Shown: positions 46,480 to 56,854 of the stretch, in pieces
Position numbering within the stretch: the stretch's first letter is position 1
Layout: each line of letters opens with the position of its first letter
DNA from: Polynucleobacter sphagniphilus
GTDB taxonomy: Bacteria; Pseudomonadota; Gammaproteobacteria; Burkholderiales; Burkholderiaceae
Direction: 5' to 3'
Length of the DNA: 64,000 nucleotides
Assembly (NCBI RefSeq): GCF_001953355.1
Contig: NZ_MPIY01000001.1
Location: 124,001-188,000, forward strand
Program-made: the position numbers and the translations under genes
Notes under the pieces: generated by a model
Database searches by the model: none
What the model saw: the letters and a program-made list of their open reading frames with translations, nothing else
What the model was told of the DNA's origin: nothing

Positions 46480-47679
46480 TTACGCTATGACGCGGGCAAT
46501 CGCTGTAGCTACTTTATCAATATTTTTGGTATTGAGGGCAGCTACGCAAATACGACCTGTTGAGAGGGCATAAATGCCGTCTTCTTTTTGTAAACGCTCC
46601 ACTTGCTCTGGAGTTAAGCCGGAGTAAGAGAACATACCGCGCTGGGCATTAATAAATTCAAAATCTTGTTTGGCGCCGGCGGCCGCTAATTTGCTGACAA
46701 GCGCTTCACGCATCGATTTAATACGCTCGCGCATCTGCGCTAATTCATCTTCCCAAAGCTGGCGTAGTTCTGGTGAGGTCAGGACAGCAGTAGCAATTGC
46801 TCCGCCATGTGTGGGCGGATTTGAGTAATTGGTGCGAATCACACGTTTGAGTTGAGACATGACGCGCGCTGATTCATCCTTAGATTCTGTGACGATGGAG
46901 AGTGCGCCAACACGCTCACCATAGAGTGAGAATGATTTAGAGAATGAGCTTGATACAAAGAATGAGAGACCAGATTGGGCAAATAAACGCACGGCAACCC
47001 CATCTTGCTCAATGCCATCAGCAAAGCCTTGATAAGCCATGTCCAAAAATGGAATCAGCTCTTTGGATTTGCAAATATCAATTACTTGGCGCCATTGCGC
47101 TTCGGTCATATCTGCGCCGGTAGGGTTATGGCAGCAGGCGTGAAGCACTACAGTCGTATTTTTTGGGAAAGACTCCAGGGATTTCACCATGCCATCGAAA
47201 TCAACACCACGAGTTTTATTATCGAAGTAGCTGTACTCAACAACATCAAAACCCGCTGCTTCGAAAATACCGCGGTGGTTTTCCCAAGTTGGATTGCTAA
47301 TTGCGGCAGGGGCATTTAAGTTGAGACGCTTAATAAAATCTGCGCCTACGCGTAATGCACCGGTGCCACCGATACATTCAGCAGTAACAACGCGACCATC
47401 TTTAATTAAAGACGAGTCGTTACCAAAAAGTAGTGTTTGAACGGCCAGGTTGTATTGACTTGGGCCCTCCATTGGGATGTAGCCACGAGGCGCGTGTTTT
47501 GCAACTAGCGCTTCTTCTGCCTTAATTACCGCTTGCAAGAGTGGAATCTTGCCTTCATCTGTGTAATAAACACCCACACCTAAATTCACCTTATCAGCGC
47601 GTTGATCGGCAACATAGGCTTCGGTAAGGCCAAAAATAGGGTCTTTAGGGGCTAATTGAACAGAGTGGAAGAGAGTCAT
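46480..47679 (-). CDS. tyrB: Aspartate/aromatic aminotransferase
   Basis: Class I PLP aminotransferase transferring amino groups from aspartate, tyrosine or phenylalanine to 2-oxoglutarate. The 399-aa protein has VNLGVGVYYTDEGKIPLL, HACCHNPTGADMTEAQW, the PLP lysine in SSFSKSFSLYGERVGAL (near residue 247) and a C-terminal Arg region (ALSTGRICVAAL). It may be AspC rather than TyrB; sequence alone does not settle this. Divergent from uvrB. Confidence 0.92.
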   Translation of the reverse strand: MTLFHSVQLAPKDPIFGLTEAYVADQRADKVNLGVGVYYTDEGKIPLLQAVIKAEEALVAKHAPRGYIPMEGPSQYNLAVQTLLFGNDSSLIKDGRVVTAECIGGTGALRVGADFIKRLNLNAPAAISNPTWENHRGIFEAAGFDVVEYSYFDNKTRGVDFDGMVKSLESFPKNTTVVLHACCHNPTGADMTEAQWRQVIDICKSKELIPFLDMAYQGFADGIEQDGVAVRLFAQSGLSFFVSSSFSKSFSLYGERVGALSIVTESKDESARVMSQLKRVIRTNYSNPPTHGGAIATAVLTSPELRQLWEDELAQMRERIKSMREALVSKLAAAGAKQDFEFINAQRGMFSYSGLTPEQVERLQKEDGIYALSTGRICVAALNTKNIDKVATAIARVIA

Positions 47680-47850
47680 TTGGAGTCAGAAGGGGTAATT
47701 TATAGGTTATTTCAGGATTAATCGACGTTAAATTTGGCTAAATTGTTTAGTTTTGAGAACGTATTCAACTTTTTCCAAAGAAAAACGGCAAAATCAACGT
47801 TTATACAAAATTCGCTGTGAATAAAGCTCACAGATGAAATGATAGCTGAG
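47680..47850. promoter_or_regulatory. Divergent promoter region between tyrB and uvrB
   Basis: 171 AT-rich bases with no gene. A CTGTG-N9-CACAG dyad (47815-47833) is seen, but its spacing is not that of an SOS box. I could not assign a clear sigma-70 promoter. Confidence 0.4.
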
Positions 47851-49993
47851 ATGCCCCCTAAGTCCCCTAAAAAAATCCCCCGTTGACCCAGTTGCTGAGA
47901 TAAAAAAAGTTCCAGCGGTTGACCCTTTGGGCGAGGTCGGACATGATTTGGATCCAGCGAAATTCGTTACTTTTCCAGATTCGCCATATCAGCTCTACCA
48001 GCCCTTCCCACCTGCTGGAGACCAGCCAGGCGCCATTGATGCCCTCGTAGCGGGCGTTGAGGATGGATTGACGTTTCAGACGCTCTTAGGGGTAACCGGC
48101 TCAGGCAAAACCTTCACAATGGCCAATGTGATCGCCCGTACTGGACGTCCGGCCATCATTTTTGCTCCAAATAAGACCCTGGCCGCTCAGCTTTACAGCG
48201 AGTTTCGGGAGTTTTTTCCCCGCAATGCAGTCGAGTATTTTGTTAGTTATTACGACTACTACCAGCCGGAGGCGTACGTTCCCCAGCGGGATTTGTTCAT
48301 TGAAAAAGATTCATCCATCAATGAGCATATTGAGCAGATGCGTTTATCCGCTACCAAGAGTTTGTTAGAGCGGCGTGATGTCATTATTGTTGCGACTGTT
48401 TCAGCAATCTACGGTATTGGTAATCCTGGCGACTATCACAGTATGGTGATGACATTACGCCCTGGCGACAAGATGAGTCAGCGCGATATCTTGATGCGCC
48501 TGATTGCGATGCAATACGACCGCAATGAAACAGATTTCAAGCGTGGTGTATTTAGGGTGCGTGGCGACACGATTGATATCTTTCCAGCAGAGCACAACGA
48601 GCTAGCAGTGCGCGTGGAACTATTTGATGATGAGATTGAAAGTCTGCAGTTTTTTGATCCACTAACAGGACGTATTCGTCAAAAGATTCCACGCTTTACT
48701 GTGTACCCAAGTTCTCACTATGTAACTCCACGTGAAACTGTTCTAAAAGCCATTGAAACGATTAAGACTGAATTACGCACGCGCCTAGATGAGTTTGTGA
48801 AAGACGGGAAGTTAGTAGAGGCGCAGCGACTGGAGCAGCGCACGCGCTTTGATTTGGAGATGCTCAATGAATTGGGTTTTTGTAAAGGGATTGAAAATTA
48901 CTCCCGCCATCTTTCTGGTGCCGCTCCAGGGGATGCCCCGCCTACCTTGGTGGACTATTTACCTAACGATGCGCTCATGTTCTTGGATGAGAGTCATGTA
49001 TTAATCGGTCAACTCAATGCAATGTATAACGGTGATAAGTCGCGAAAACATACCTTGGTTGAATTCGGCTTTCGCTTGCCATCGGCAATGGATAATCGAC
49101 CGCTCAAGTTCACCGAGTTTGAAACCAAAATGCGTCAAACCATTTTTGTTTCTGCTACCCCGGCTGACTATGAGAAGACGCATCAAGGGCAAGTAGTGGA
49201 GCAAGTTGCAAGGCCAACTGGTTTGGTAGATCCAGAAATTGAAGTTCTGCCGGCAACTACTCAGGTTGACGACCTATTGCAGCAGATTCATGAGCGCGTC
49301 AATCTACATGAACGCGTATTAGTGACTGTACTGACAAAGCGCATGGCAGAGCAGTTAACGGATTATTTATCGGATAACGGCGTCAAAGTGCGTTACGTGC
49401 ATTCGGATATCGATACAGTCGAGCGTGTCGAAATTTTGCGTGATTTACGCTTAGGCATTTTTGATGTGTTGGTTGGTATCAATTTATTACGCGAAGGTTT
49501 GGATATTCCAGAGGTTTCCTTGGTGGCCATTTTGGATGCTGACAAGGAGGGCTTCTTGCGCTCAGAGCGTAGTCTGATTCAGACGATTGGCCGTGCCGCA
49601 AGAAACGTTCGCGGCAAGGCCATCTTGTATGCAGACCGTATTACGGATTCGATGCGCCGCGCTATGGGTGAGACCGAAAGAAGGCGAACCAAGCAAATTG
49701 CTTTTAATAAGGAGCATGGAATTGAGCCCAGAGGGGTACAAAAGCGCATCAAAGATATCATTGATGGGGTTTACGACGTCAAAGAGAAGCGTTCTGAGAT
49801 GCAATCTGAGCAAGAGCGCGCTCGTTATGAGGATATGAGTGAAAAAGACCTAGCGGCCGAAATAAAGCGTCTGGAGAAGCAAATGAACGCCGAAGCTAAG
49901 AACCTGGAGTTCGAAAAGGCGGGGGCAACCAGGGATCGCCTCGCTAAGGTAAAAGAAATGGCTTTTGGAGCGATTTCTCATGACTCTGTCTAG
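47851..49993 (+). CDS. uvrB: UvrABC system protein B, with apparent one-base frameshift near the N-terminus
   Basis: Damage-verification helicase of nucleotide excision repair. From TTG at 47927 the frame gives 688 aa with Walker [14 protein letters not shown], the beta-hairpin [15 protein letters not shown], helicase motifs and a C-terminal UVR motif ([19 protein letters not shown]). The only plausible ATG (47851) opens a frame, [11 protein letters not shown], that stops at 47884-47886. Removing one base from the A7 (47869-47875) or C5 (47877-47881) run joins it to the uvrB frame as [11 protein letters not shown]. Either uvrB starts at the RBS-less TTG, or there is a mutation, a sequence error or +1 frameshifting at CCC-C. 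Confidence 0.9.
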
Positions 49994-50059
49994 CGTTTTG
50001 GGATGAATGCCCCTTGGTTTTTTGGGATAATTCCCGAGCAAATTAGTGGGGAATGTGGT

Positions 50060-50084
50060 AAAGTTGAGTGGAATAGTCGGGTAT
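50060..50084 (+). promoter_or_regulatory. IscR Type 1 binding site upstream of iscR
   Basis: The 25 bases follow the Type 1 IscR pattern: TTGA-x-T, an A/T-leaning centre, then AGTCGGGTAT. It lies about 50 bases before the iscR start, where holo-IscR autorepresses in other proteobacteria. The left half is weaker than the right. Confidence 0.6.
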
Positions 50085-50134
50085 TACCCATCCGACTGTT
50101 AGCTGTCCATAACAATCCATTACCAAGGTGACAT

Positions 50135-50704
50135 ATGAGACTTACAACTAAAGGCCGTTTTGCAGTAACCGCAATGATCGATTTAGCCCTGCGTGAAACG
50201 CATGGACCTGTAACATTGGCTGGAATTAGCCAAAGACAAAAAATTTCCCTCTCTTACTTAGAGCAGTTGTTCGGCAAATTACGCCGTTTCAACATTGTTG
50301 AAAGTACCAGAGGACCCGGTGGTGGATACACCCTAGCGCGTAAATCCGACGAGATTAGCGTGGCTGACATTATTGTTGCTGTTGATGAGCCTTTAGATGC
50401 AACTCAATGTGGTGGCAAAGGAAATTGCCATAGCGATGAAGACAATCAGGGTCGTTGCATGACTCATGATCTTTGGTCTAACCTCAATTCGAAGATGGTT
50501 GAGTATCTGAGCTCTGTTTCATTGCGTGATTTAGTACAACAGCAAGAAGGGCGGGGCATCGTTATACATGACATGCGCCAAAAGAAAATGAGAGGTGATG
50601 GTTTTAAAACGGATAAGCCAGCACCTATCATTGCAGTCAAAAAAGAGATCACGCCAAAGCGACCACTTATTAATTCTGTTTTTAATCTAGCGCAGCAAAG
50701 TTAA
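50135..50704 (+). CDS. iscR: Fe-S cluster-sensing regulator IscR
   Basis: Rrf2-family regulator carrying a [2Fe-2S] cluster; represses the isc operon when clusters are sufficient. The 189-aa protein begins MRLTTKGRFAVTAMIDLAL, has the winged helix LSYLEQLFGKLRR and STRGPGGGYTLAR. Cluster ligands are Cys92, Cys98, Cys108 and His111; the loop between the second and third Cys is four residues longer than in E. coli. A basic C-terminal extension follows. First gene of the isc operon. Confidence 0.97.
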   Translation: MRLTTKGRFAVTAMIDLALRETHGPVTLAGISQRQKISLSYLEQLFGKLRRFNIVESTRGPGGGYTLARKSDEISVADIIVAVDEPLDATQCGGKGNCHSDEDNQGRCMTHDLWSNLNSKMVEYLSSVSLRDLVQQQEGRGIVIHDMRQKKMRGDGFKTDKPAPIIAVKKEITPKRPLINSVFNLAQQS

Positions 50705-50719
50705 AGAAATCAATCAATC

Positions 50720-51979
50720 ATGAACGCACCACAAGAAACCTCACTACAGCCGGTTCCAATGTTTAGTCCTAAGCATTTCCCGGTCTACATGGATTACTCG
50801 GCAACTACGCCAATTGATCCGCGTGTGGTTGACAAAATGTTGCCTTATTTGCGTGAGCAGTTTGGTAACGCCGCCTCTCGTAGCCATGCCTACGGCTGGG
50901 CAGCAGAAGAAGCGGTTGAGTGGGCGCGTTCAGAGGTTGCTCAGTTAGTACATGCTGATCCACGTGAAATTGTGTTCACTAGTGGCGCTACTGAAAGTAT
51001 TAACTTGGCCCTCAAAGGTGCAGCGCACTTTTATAAAGAGCGCGGTAATCACATTATTACTGTGAAAACCGAGCACAAGGCTACGTTAGATACTTGCCGC
51101 GAATTAGAGCGCGAAGGTTTTGAAGTGACCTACTTGGATGTGCTGCCTAACGGCCTGATTGACTTTGCTCAGCTAGAGGCGGCTATGAAGCCTGGCACGA
51201 TTCTTGCTTCTGTCATGTTTGTCAATAATGAAATTGGTGTTGTCCAAGATATCCCTGCAATAGGTGAACTTTGTCGTGCTCGTGGAGTGATTTTCCATGT
51301 AGATGCGGCCCAGGCTACAGGCAAGGTTGAAATTGATTTAGAAAAAATCAAAGTGGATTTGATGAGTTTTTCTGCCCACAAAACATACGGACCAAAAGGT
51401 ATTGGCGCATTGTTCGTGCGTCGTAAACCGCGTATTCGTATTGAGGCGCAAATTCATGGTGGTGGTCATGAGCGCGGTATGCGTTCTGGCACGCTGGCTG
51501 TGCACCAGATTGTTGGCATGGGCGAAGCATTCCGTATTGCCCGAGTTGAGATGGTTGAGGAAAATAAACGTATTCGTGCCTTGCGCGATCGTTTGTTAGC
51601 GGGCTTGAAAGATATCGAGGAAGTATATGTAAACGGCGACATGGATGATCGCGTTCCCCATAACCTGAATATCAGCTTTAACTATGTTGAAGGTGAGTCG
51701 ATGTTGATGGCGCTGAAAGACTTAGCAATCTCATCTGGTTCAGCATGCACTTCTGCTTCCTTGGAACCTTCTTATGTATTGCGCGCTTTAGGTCGCAATG
51801 ATGAATTAGCGCATAGCTCAATTCGTTTTACCTTGGGGCGCTTTACAACGGAAGAAGAGGTAGATTTCACTATCAATTTGGTGAAAGAGAAGATTGCAAA
51901 ATTACGTGAACTTTCGCCTTTATGGGAAATGTTTAAAGATGGTGTGGATCTGAGCACTATCCAATGGGCGGCGCACTAA
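50720..51979 (+). CDS. iscS: Cysteine desulfurase IscS
   Basis: PLP enzyme that supplies persulfide sulfur for Fe-S clusters, thionucleosides and thiamine. The 419-aa protein shows [31 protein letters not shown], the PLP lysine in [17 protein letters not shown] and the active-site Cys loop [16 protein letters not shown]. It has a short extra N-terminus (about 15 residues) relative to E. coli IscS. 15 bases after iscR. Confidence 0.98.
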   Translation: MNAPQETSLQPVPMFSPKHFPVYMDYSATTPIDPRVVDKMLPYLREQFGNAASRSHAYGWAAEEAVEWARSEVAQLVHADPREIVFTSGATESINLALKGAAHFYKERGNHIITVKTEHKATLDTCRELEREGFEVTYLDVLPNGLIDFAQLEAAMKPGTILASVMFVNNEIGVVQDIPAIGELCRARGVIFHVDAAQATGKVEIDLEKIKVDLMSFSAHKTYGPKGIGALFVRRKPRIRIEAQIHGGGHERGMRSGTLAVHQIVGMGEAFRIARVEMVEENKRIRALRDRLLAGLKDIEEVYVNGDMDDRVPHNLNISFNYVEGESMLMALKDLAISSGSACTSASLEPSYVLRALGRNDELAHSSIRFTLGRFTTEEEVDFTINLVKEKIAKLRELSPLWEMFKDGVDLSTIQWAAH

Positions 51980-52008
51980 GTAAATAAAAGAATTCGAGAG
52001 GAAATATC

Positions 52009-52395
52009 ATGGCATATAGCGACAAAGTAATTGACCACTATGAAAACCCACGTAACGTTGGATCGTTTGCAAAAACAGACGAAAACGTTGGTACTGGGAT
52101 GGTTGGCGCACCAGCTTGCGGTGACGTCATGAAATTGCAAATTCGCGTGAATGAAGCGGGCGTGATCGAAGATGCAAAGTTCAAGACCTACGGTTGCGGC
52201 TCTGCCATTGCCTCATCTTCTTTGGTTACCGAGTGGGTAAAAGGCAAGACTTTAGATCAAGCCTTGGAGATCAAGAACTCCTTAATTGCTGAAGAGTTAG
52301 CTCTGCCGCCTGTGAAAATTCATTGCTCAATTTTGGCCGAAGATGCAATCAAGGCTGCAGTTCAAGATTACAAAGAAAAACACCCAGGCAAGTAG
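52009..52395 (+). CDS. iscU: Fe-S cluster scaffold IscU
   Basis: Scaffold on which IscS builds [2Fe-2S] and [4Fe-4S] clusters. The 128-aa protein has the three conserved cysteines (Cys37 in APACGDV, one in TYGCGSA, one in KIHCSIL), Asp39 and the HscA-recognised LPPVK motif. AGAGGA precedes the ATG. Confidence 0.98.
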   Translation: MAYSDKVIDHYENPRNVGSFAKTDENVGTGMVGAPACGDVMKLQIRVNEAGVIEDAKFKTYGCGSAIASSSLVTEWVKGKTLDQALEIKNSLIAEELALPPVKIHCSILAEDAIKAAVQDYKEKHPGK

Positions 52396-52416
52396 AGAAG
52401 AGGGTAGGGTACTTAT

Positions 52417-52740
52417 ATGGCTATTACCTTAACTGATAAAGCTGCGAAACATGTGCAGCGTAATTTGGATAAGCGCGGCAAGGGCTGCGGTTTGCGCCTA
52501 GGTGTTCGCACTACAGGCTGCTCTGGTTTGGCCTATCAACTTGAATACGTTGATGAAGCCGCCCCTGAAGATACGATGTTTGAATCGAATGGCATTAAGG
52601 TATTTGTTGATCCAAAAAGCTTGGCCTATTTAGATGGCACCGAGTTGGATTTTGTGCGCGAGGGTTTGAACGAAGGATTTAAATTTCAAAATCCAAACGT
52701 CAAGGATGAGTGTGGTTGTGGCGAATCTTTCCGCGTCTGA
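52417..52740 (+). CDS. iscA: Iron-sulfur assembly protein IscA
   Basis: A-type carrier that delivers or matures [4Fe-4S] clusters. The 107-aa protein has the three conserved cysteines: [12 protein letters not shown] and the C-terminal CGCGESF. Follows iscU by 21 bases; hscB overlaps its end. Confidence 0.97.
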   Translation: MAITLTDKAAKHVQRNLDKRGKGCGLRLGVRTTGCSGLAYQLEYVDEAAPEDTMFESNGIKVFVDPKSLAYLDGTELDFVREGLNEGFKFQNPNVKDECGCGESFRV

Positions 52741-53245
52741 CAACTACTTCCAGTTTTTTGGATTAAATCAGCAATTCAAGATCGATTTGTCTGCACTGGA
52801 TCAGGCTTATTTGGCAATCCAAAAAGAGGTGCATCCAGATCGTCATGCCCGTGGTAGTGATACGGACCAACGCTTAGCGATGCAGATGGCAACATTTGCC
52901 AATACTGCACTGCAGACGCTTAAAAACCCGATTCAGCGCGGACTGTATTTGTGTGGACTCCATGGGGTGGATGCCAAACTCGAAACGAATACTGCCATGC
53001 CAGCTGCTTTTTTGATGCAGCAAATGGAGTGGCGCGAAAGTCTGGATGATTATGCAAACGACTTGGCGGCTCTCGAGACATTGATGACCGAAGTAGAGCA
53101 ATCTAAGCAAATTATCTTAAGTGAAATTGCTCAAGCAATTGATGTGGATAGTAGTTACGAGAAAGCAGCGGAGTTACTAAGGGGGCTACTCTTTATTGAT
53201 AAATTTGCTGCTGAGCTCGACGATGCAATATCTGCATTGGTATAG
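52706..53245 (+). CDS. hscB: Co-chaperone HscB
   Basis: J-type co-chaperone that brings IscU to HscA. The 179-aa protein has the J-domain with HPD in [12 protein letters not shown] (near residue 43) and a C-terminal three-helix domain. The chosen ATG at 52706 overlaps iscA by 35 bases; a GTG four codons on is an alternative. Overlap implies translational coupling. Confidence 0.95.
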   Translation: MSVVVANLSASDNYFQFFGLNQQFKIDLSALDQAYLAIQKEVHPDRHARGSDTDQRLAMQMATFANTALQTLKNPIQRGLYLCGLHGVDAKLETNTAMPAAFLMQQMEWRESLDDYANDLAALETLMTEVEQSKQIILSEIAQAIDVDSSYEKAAELLRGLLFIDKFAAELDDAISALV

Positions 53246-53262
53246 CTTTAAACTAAGAAACT

Positions 53263-55128
53263 ATGGCCCTATTACAAATTTCTGAACCCGGTAAATCCCT
53301 TGCCCCTCACCAGCGGCGCATTGCAGTTGGGATTGATTTGGGGACTACGAATTCTTTGGTTGCCATTGTGCGCGATGCCTTGCCTAAAGTCCTGCCAGAT
53401 GAACAGGGGCGTGAGCTACTGCCCTCAGTGATACGTTATTTGCCCGATGGCAGAACGCAAGCTGGTTTTGAGGCTCTTGATAGCGTGGTGATTGATCCTA
53501 AAAACACGATTGTTTCAGTAAAGCGTTTTATGGGCCGTGGCTTAGTCGATGTCGAGCATCTTGAAAGTGCGCCATATGACTTTGTGGATGAGCCCGGCAT
53601 GCTCAAATTGAGAACTGTTGCTGGTGATAAGAGTCCAATTGAGGTATCTGCAGAGATCTTGGCGCGTTTGCGTCAGTTGGCAGAAGATTCTGTTTCTGAT
53701 GAAATTGTGGGTGCGGTGATTACGGTGCCTGCTTATTTTGACGATGCTCAACGCCAGGCAACCAAGGATGCCGCCAAATTGGCTGGTATTGCAGTATTGC
53801 GATTATTGAATGAACCAACTGCAGCAGCGATTGCCTATGGCTTAGATAATGGCTCCGAGGGTGTGTATGCCGTCTATGACCTAGGTGGTGGCACCTTTGA
53901 TATTTCTATCTTGCGCATGAGTCGCGGAGTATTTGAAGTACTCTCTACTGGTGGTGATACTGCGCTTGGGGGCGATGACTTTGATCATCGTTTGTATTGC
54001 TGGGTGATTGAGCAAGCCAATTTACCGCCTTTGTCGATCCAGGATCATCGTGCTTTATTGCAGTGCTGCAAGAATGCAAAAGAGCACCTGAGTCATAGCC
54101 CATTGGCGCGTGTTCATCAAACTTTGAGTGATGGCACCTTAGTCAATGTTGGCATTAGCCAGGCGCAATTCTTTGAGATGACGCAAACCTTGGTCGCCAA
54201 GACTTTGGTTTCTTGCCGCAAAGCTCTCCGCGATGCGGGTCTGAAGGCTGAGGATGTGAAGGGTGTGGTGATGGTTGGTGGTTCAACCCGTATGCCTAAT
54301 GTGCAGCGTGCTGTTGGTGAACTGTTTGGTACGCAGCCATTAAATAACCTCAACCCGGATCAGGTGGTTGCCCTGGGCGCCGCGATGCAGGCTGATTTAT
54401 TGGCTGGCAATCAAAGCAAAGATGACGAGTGGTTGCTATTGGATGTGATTCCATTGTCTTTGGGTATTGAGACTATGGGCGGCTTGGTAGAAAAGATCAT
54501 TCCTCGTAACACCCCTATTCCAGTTGCGAGAGCACAAGATTTCACGACTTTCAAGGATGGTCAAACTGCCCTTGCGATCACGGTAGTGCAGGGTGAGCGT
54601 GAGTTGGTTCATGATTGCCGTTCCTTGGGTAAATTTGAGTTACGCGGAATTCCTCCAATGGCAGCTGGTGCGGCCCGGATTCGCGTTACCTTCCAAGTGG
54701 ACGCTGATGGTTTGTTGTCTGTCAGCGCTATGGAGCAAGGTTCTGGTGTACAAGCCTCAATCAATATTAAGCCGTCTTATGGCTTAACGGATGCTGAGAT
54801 CACTCGGATGTTGCAAGATGGCTTTGCTTCAGCCAAAGAGGATCTTTTGTCTCGTTCTTTGCGTGAAGAACAGGTTAATGCGCAGCGTTTACTCGATGCC
54901 GTTCAGACTGCCTTAAATAGTGATCGTGCTCTGCTCAGTGAGCAAGAGCAGGCCGCAGTGGATCAAGAGATGGCTACTCTGGAGCGAATTCTCAAGGAAG
55001 AAACTGACAGCGCCGTGTTACGTAAAGCGGTAGACCACGCTGCTAAAGCCACTGATGAATTTGCACAAAAGCGCATGAATGCCAGCATCCAGAAGGCCTT
55101 AGCGGGCAAGAATGTGGCAGAAATTTAA
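53263..55128 (+). CDS. hscA: Fe-S assembly chaperone HscA
   Basis: Specialised Hsp70 that drives cluster transfer from IscU. The 621-aa protein has the actin-like ATPase with [29 protein letters not shown] and [17 protein letters not shown], and a substrate-binding domain from about residue 390. It lies with hscB and iscU, which distinguishes it from DnaK. Confidence 0.97.
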   Translation: MALLQISEPGKSLAPHQRRIAVGIDLGTTNSLVAIVRDALPKVLPDEQGRELLPSVIRYLPDGRTQAGFEALDSVVIDPKNTIVSVKRFMGRGLVDVEHLESAPYDFVDEPGMLKLRTVAGDKSPIEVSAEILARLRQLAEDSVSDEIVGAVITVPAYFDDAQRQATKDAAKLAGIAVLRLLNEPTAAAIAYGLDNGSEGVYAVYDLGGGTFDISILRMSRGVFEVLSTGGDTALGGDDFDHRLYCWVIEQANLPPLSIQDHRALLQCCKNAKEHLSHSPLARVHQTLSDGTLVNVGISQAQFFEMTQTLVAKTLVSCRKALRDAGLKAEDVKGVVMVGGSTRMPNVQRAVGELFGTQPLNNLNPDQVVALGAAMQADLLAGNQSKDDEWLLLDVIPLSLGIETMGGLVEKIIPRNTPIPVARAQDFTTFKDGQTALAITVVQGERELVHDCRSLGKFELRGIPPMAAGAARIRVTFQVDADGLLSVSAMEQGSGVQASINIKPSYGLTDAEITRMLQDGFASAKEDLLSRSLREEQVNAQRLLDAVQTALNSDRALLSEQEQAAVDQEMATLERILKEETDSAVLRKAVDHAAKATDEFAQKRMNASIQKALAGKNVAEI

Positions 55129-55158
55129 TCTATAAAAACAATACTTAATTAAAACACC

Positions 55159-55497
55159 ATGACCCAAATTGTTGTTCTACCCCATAGTGAATATTGCCCT
55201 GAAGGTGCGGTTGTTGAAGTGGCACCTGGAACGTCAATTTGTGAAGCTTTGTTAGAAAACGATATTCCAATCGAACATGCTTGCGATATGGTGTGCGCTT
55301 GCACCACTTGTCATGTGATTGTGAAAGAGGGCTTTGCTAGCTTGAATGCCCCAGATGAAAACGAAGAAGATTTGCTTGATCGTGCCTGGGGCCTAAACCC
55401 TCAGTCGCGCCTGTCTTGCCAAGCCATTGTGGCAAGAGAAAATTTGGTAATTGAGATACCAAAATACTCAATCAACCACGCCAAAGAAAATCACTAA
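55159..55497 (+). CDS. fdx: ISC-type [2Fe-2S] ferredoxin
   Basis: Electron donor for cluster assembly. The 112-aa adrenodoxin-type protein has ligands Cys42, Cys48 and Cys51 in HACDMVCACTTCH and the fourth in SRLSCQAIV. Last gene of the isc operon here; iscX is not found after it, since cysN lies convergent one base beyond the stop. Confidence 0.97.
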   Translation: MTQIVVLPHSEYCPEGAVVEVAPGTSICEALLENDIPIEHACDMVCACTTCHVIVKEGFASLNAPDENEEDLLDRAWGLNPQSRLSCQAIVARENLVIEIPKYSINHAKENH

Positions 55498-55498
55498 T

Positions 55499-56854
55499 TT
55501 ACTGCGCAGTCACTTCTCGAATCATGCCGGCTGCAACGGTGTGATTACTTGTTTCGTCAATCAAAATGAATGCGCCAGTATGTTGGGATTGTTCAAACAA
55601 GTCAGCAACAATTGGCTTTTGCAAAATAAAGTCGACCCGTCCAATTTCATTGGTATTGAGTGCGTGAATATCACTGGCGTGCGATAGCGTTTCAACATCC
55701 AGCACCCTTTGAATACCTTTTACTTTGGCACCTACCGTATTGGTAGTATGGCGCAGCGCATACTTACGACTCAAAGAGAGTGGCTCACTATCTAACCAGC
55801 ATAAATCAGCAGAGAGTTGTTTGCTCAGCGTTGGTGGTGTTACGTCATCAGCGCTTACAAAGAGGCAGCCACGTGACACATCAATATCTTCAGATAGGCA
55901 AATTGCCACAGCTTCGCCAGTCTGAGCTGATTCAACAGCATTATTGCTATGGGCTTGATTGCGATCGGAACGATTACCGAGGTAAATTTCCGAGACGGTT
56001 GCCTCTAGGTTTCCTGGTAATACTTTAATTTTTTGCCCTTTGAGAATGCTGCCCGATTCAATTTGCCCTAGATAACCGCGGAAGTCATCAGAAGCACTGC
56101 CATCTTGACGTGCAACATACTGTACCGGAAAGCGTAGGGCAGTTTTTTCAGACTGAGGGCTGGTATCTAAAACCTCTAACCATTCGAGCAAGGTAGGACC
56201 TTTATACCAAGGGGTGTCTTTGCTAGCAGTCACCACATTGGCACCTAAGAGGGCTGAAACTGGAATGAGGGTTGGTTGAGGCAGACCAATTTTTTCGGTC
56301 AAATCCTCAATAGCCTCTTTGATGGAATTAAACACAGTTTCATCAAACTGAAAGAGATCCATCTTATTTACGGCAAACACCACATGACGCAAGCCCAATA
56401 AATGGACGATAGCGGCATGGCGTTTGGTTTGGGCAAGCAAGGTAGCGGGTTTGGTATTTAAATCTACGCGGGTTGCATCGACTAGTATCACTGCAACATC
56501 CGATTGTGATGCTCCAGTCACTAGGTTACGGGTGTACTGCACATGCCCGGGGGCATCGGCAACAATGAACTTACGTTTGGGTGTCGAGAAGTAGCGATAA
56601 GCTACATCAATGGTGATACCTTGTTCACGCTCCGCCTCAAGTCCATCGGTGAGCAATGCTAAATCAACGCCTGCATCGGATGAGGTCACGCGGGCATGTT
56701 TGGTTTTGGATAAGGACTCCAGTTGATCAACAAGAATAGACTTAGTGTCATACAGTAAGCGCCCAATTAAGGTGCTTTTGCCATCGTCAACGCTTCCAGC
56801 AGTAATAAAGCGCACTACATTTTGCTGTGCAGTTGGGTTGATATTTTGAGTCAT
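55499..56854 (-). CDS. cysN: Sulfate adenylyltransferase subunit 1 (GTPase)
   Basis: Regulatory GTPase that couples GTP hydrolysis to APS formation by CysD. The 451-aa protein has GSVDDGKSTLIGRLLYD, DAPGHVQYTRNL (G3), and NKMDL (G4), followed by beta-barrel domains II and III. No fused APS kinase (CysC) domain is present. Its start overlaps the cysD stop by one base. Confidence 0.96.
   Translation of the reverse strand: MTQNINPTAQQNVVRFITAGSVDDGKSTLIGRLLYDTKSILVDQLESLSKTKHARVTSSDAGVDLALLTDGLEAEREQGITIDVAYRYFSTPKRKFIVADAPGHVQYTRNLVTGASQSDVAVILVDATRVDLNTKPATLLAQTKRHAAIVHLLGLRHVVFAVNKMDLFQFDETVFNSIKEAIEDLTEKIGLPQPTLIPVSALLGANVVTASKDTPWYKGPTLLEWLEVLDTSPQSEKTALRFPVQYVARQDGSASDDFRGYLGQIESGSILKGQKIKVLPGNLEATVSEIYLGNRSDRNQAHSNNAVESAQTGEAVAICLSEDIDVSRGCLFVSADDVTPPTLSKQLSADLCWLDSEPLSLSRKYALRHTTNTVGAKVKGIQRVLDVETLSHASDIHALNTNEIGRVDFILQKPIVADLFEQSQHTGAFILIDETSNHTVAAGMIREVTAQ

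Noticed and set aside
47815-47833. CTGTG...CACAG dyad upstream of uvrB as an SOS box
   Set aside because: The arms are separated by nine bases giving CTG-N13-CAG, not the CTG-N10-CAG spacing of a LexA operator seen at lexA.
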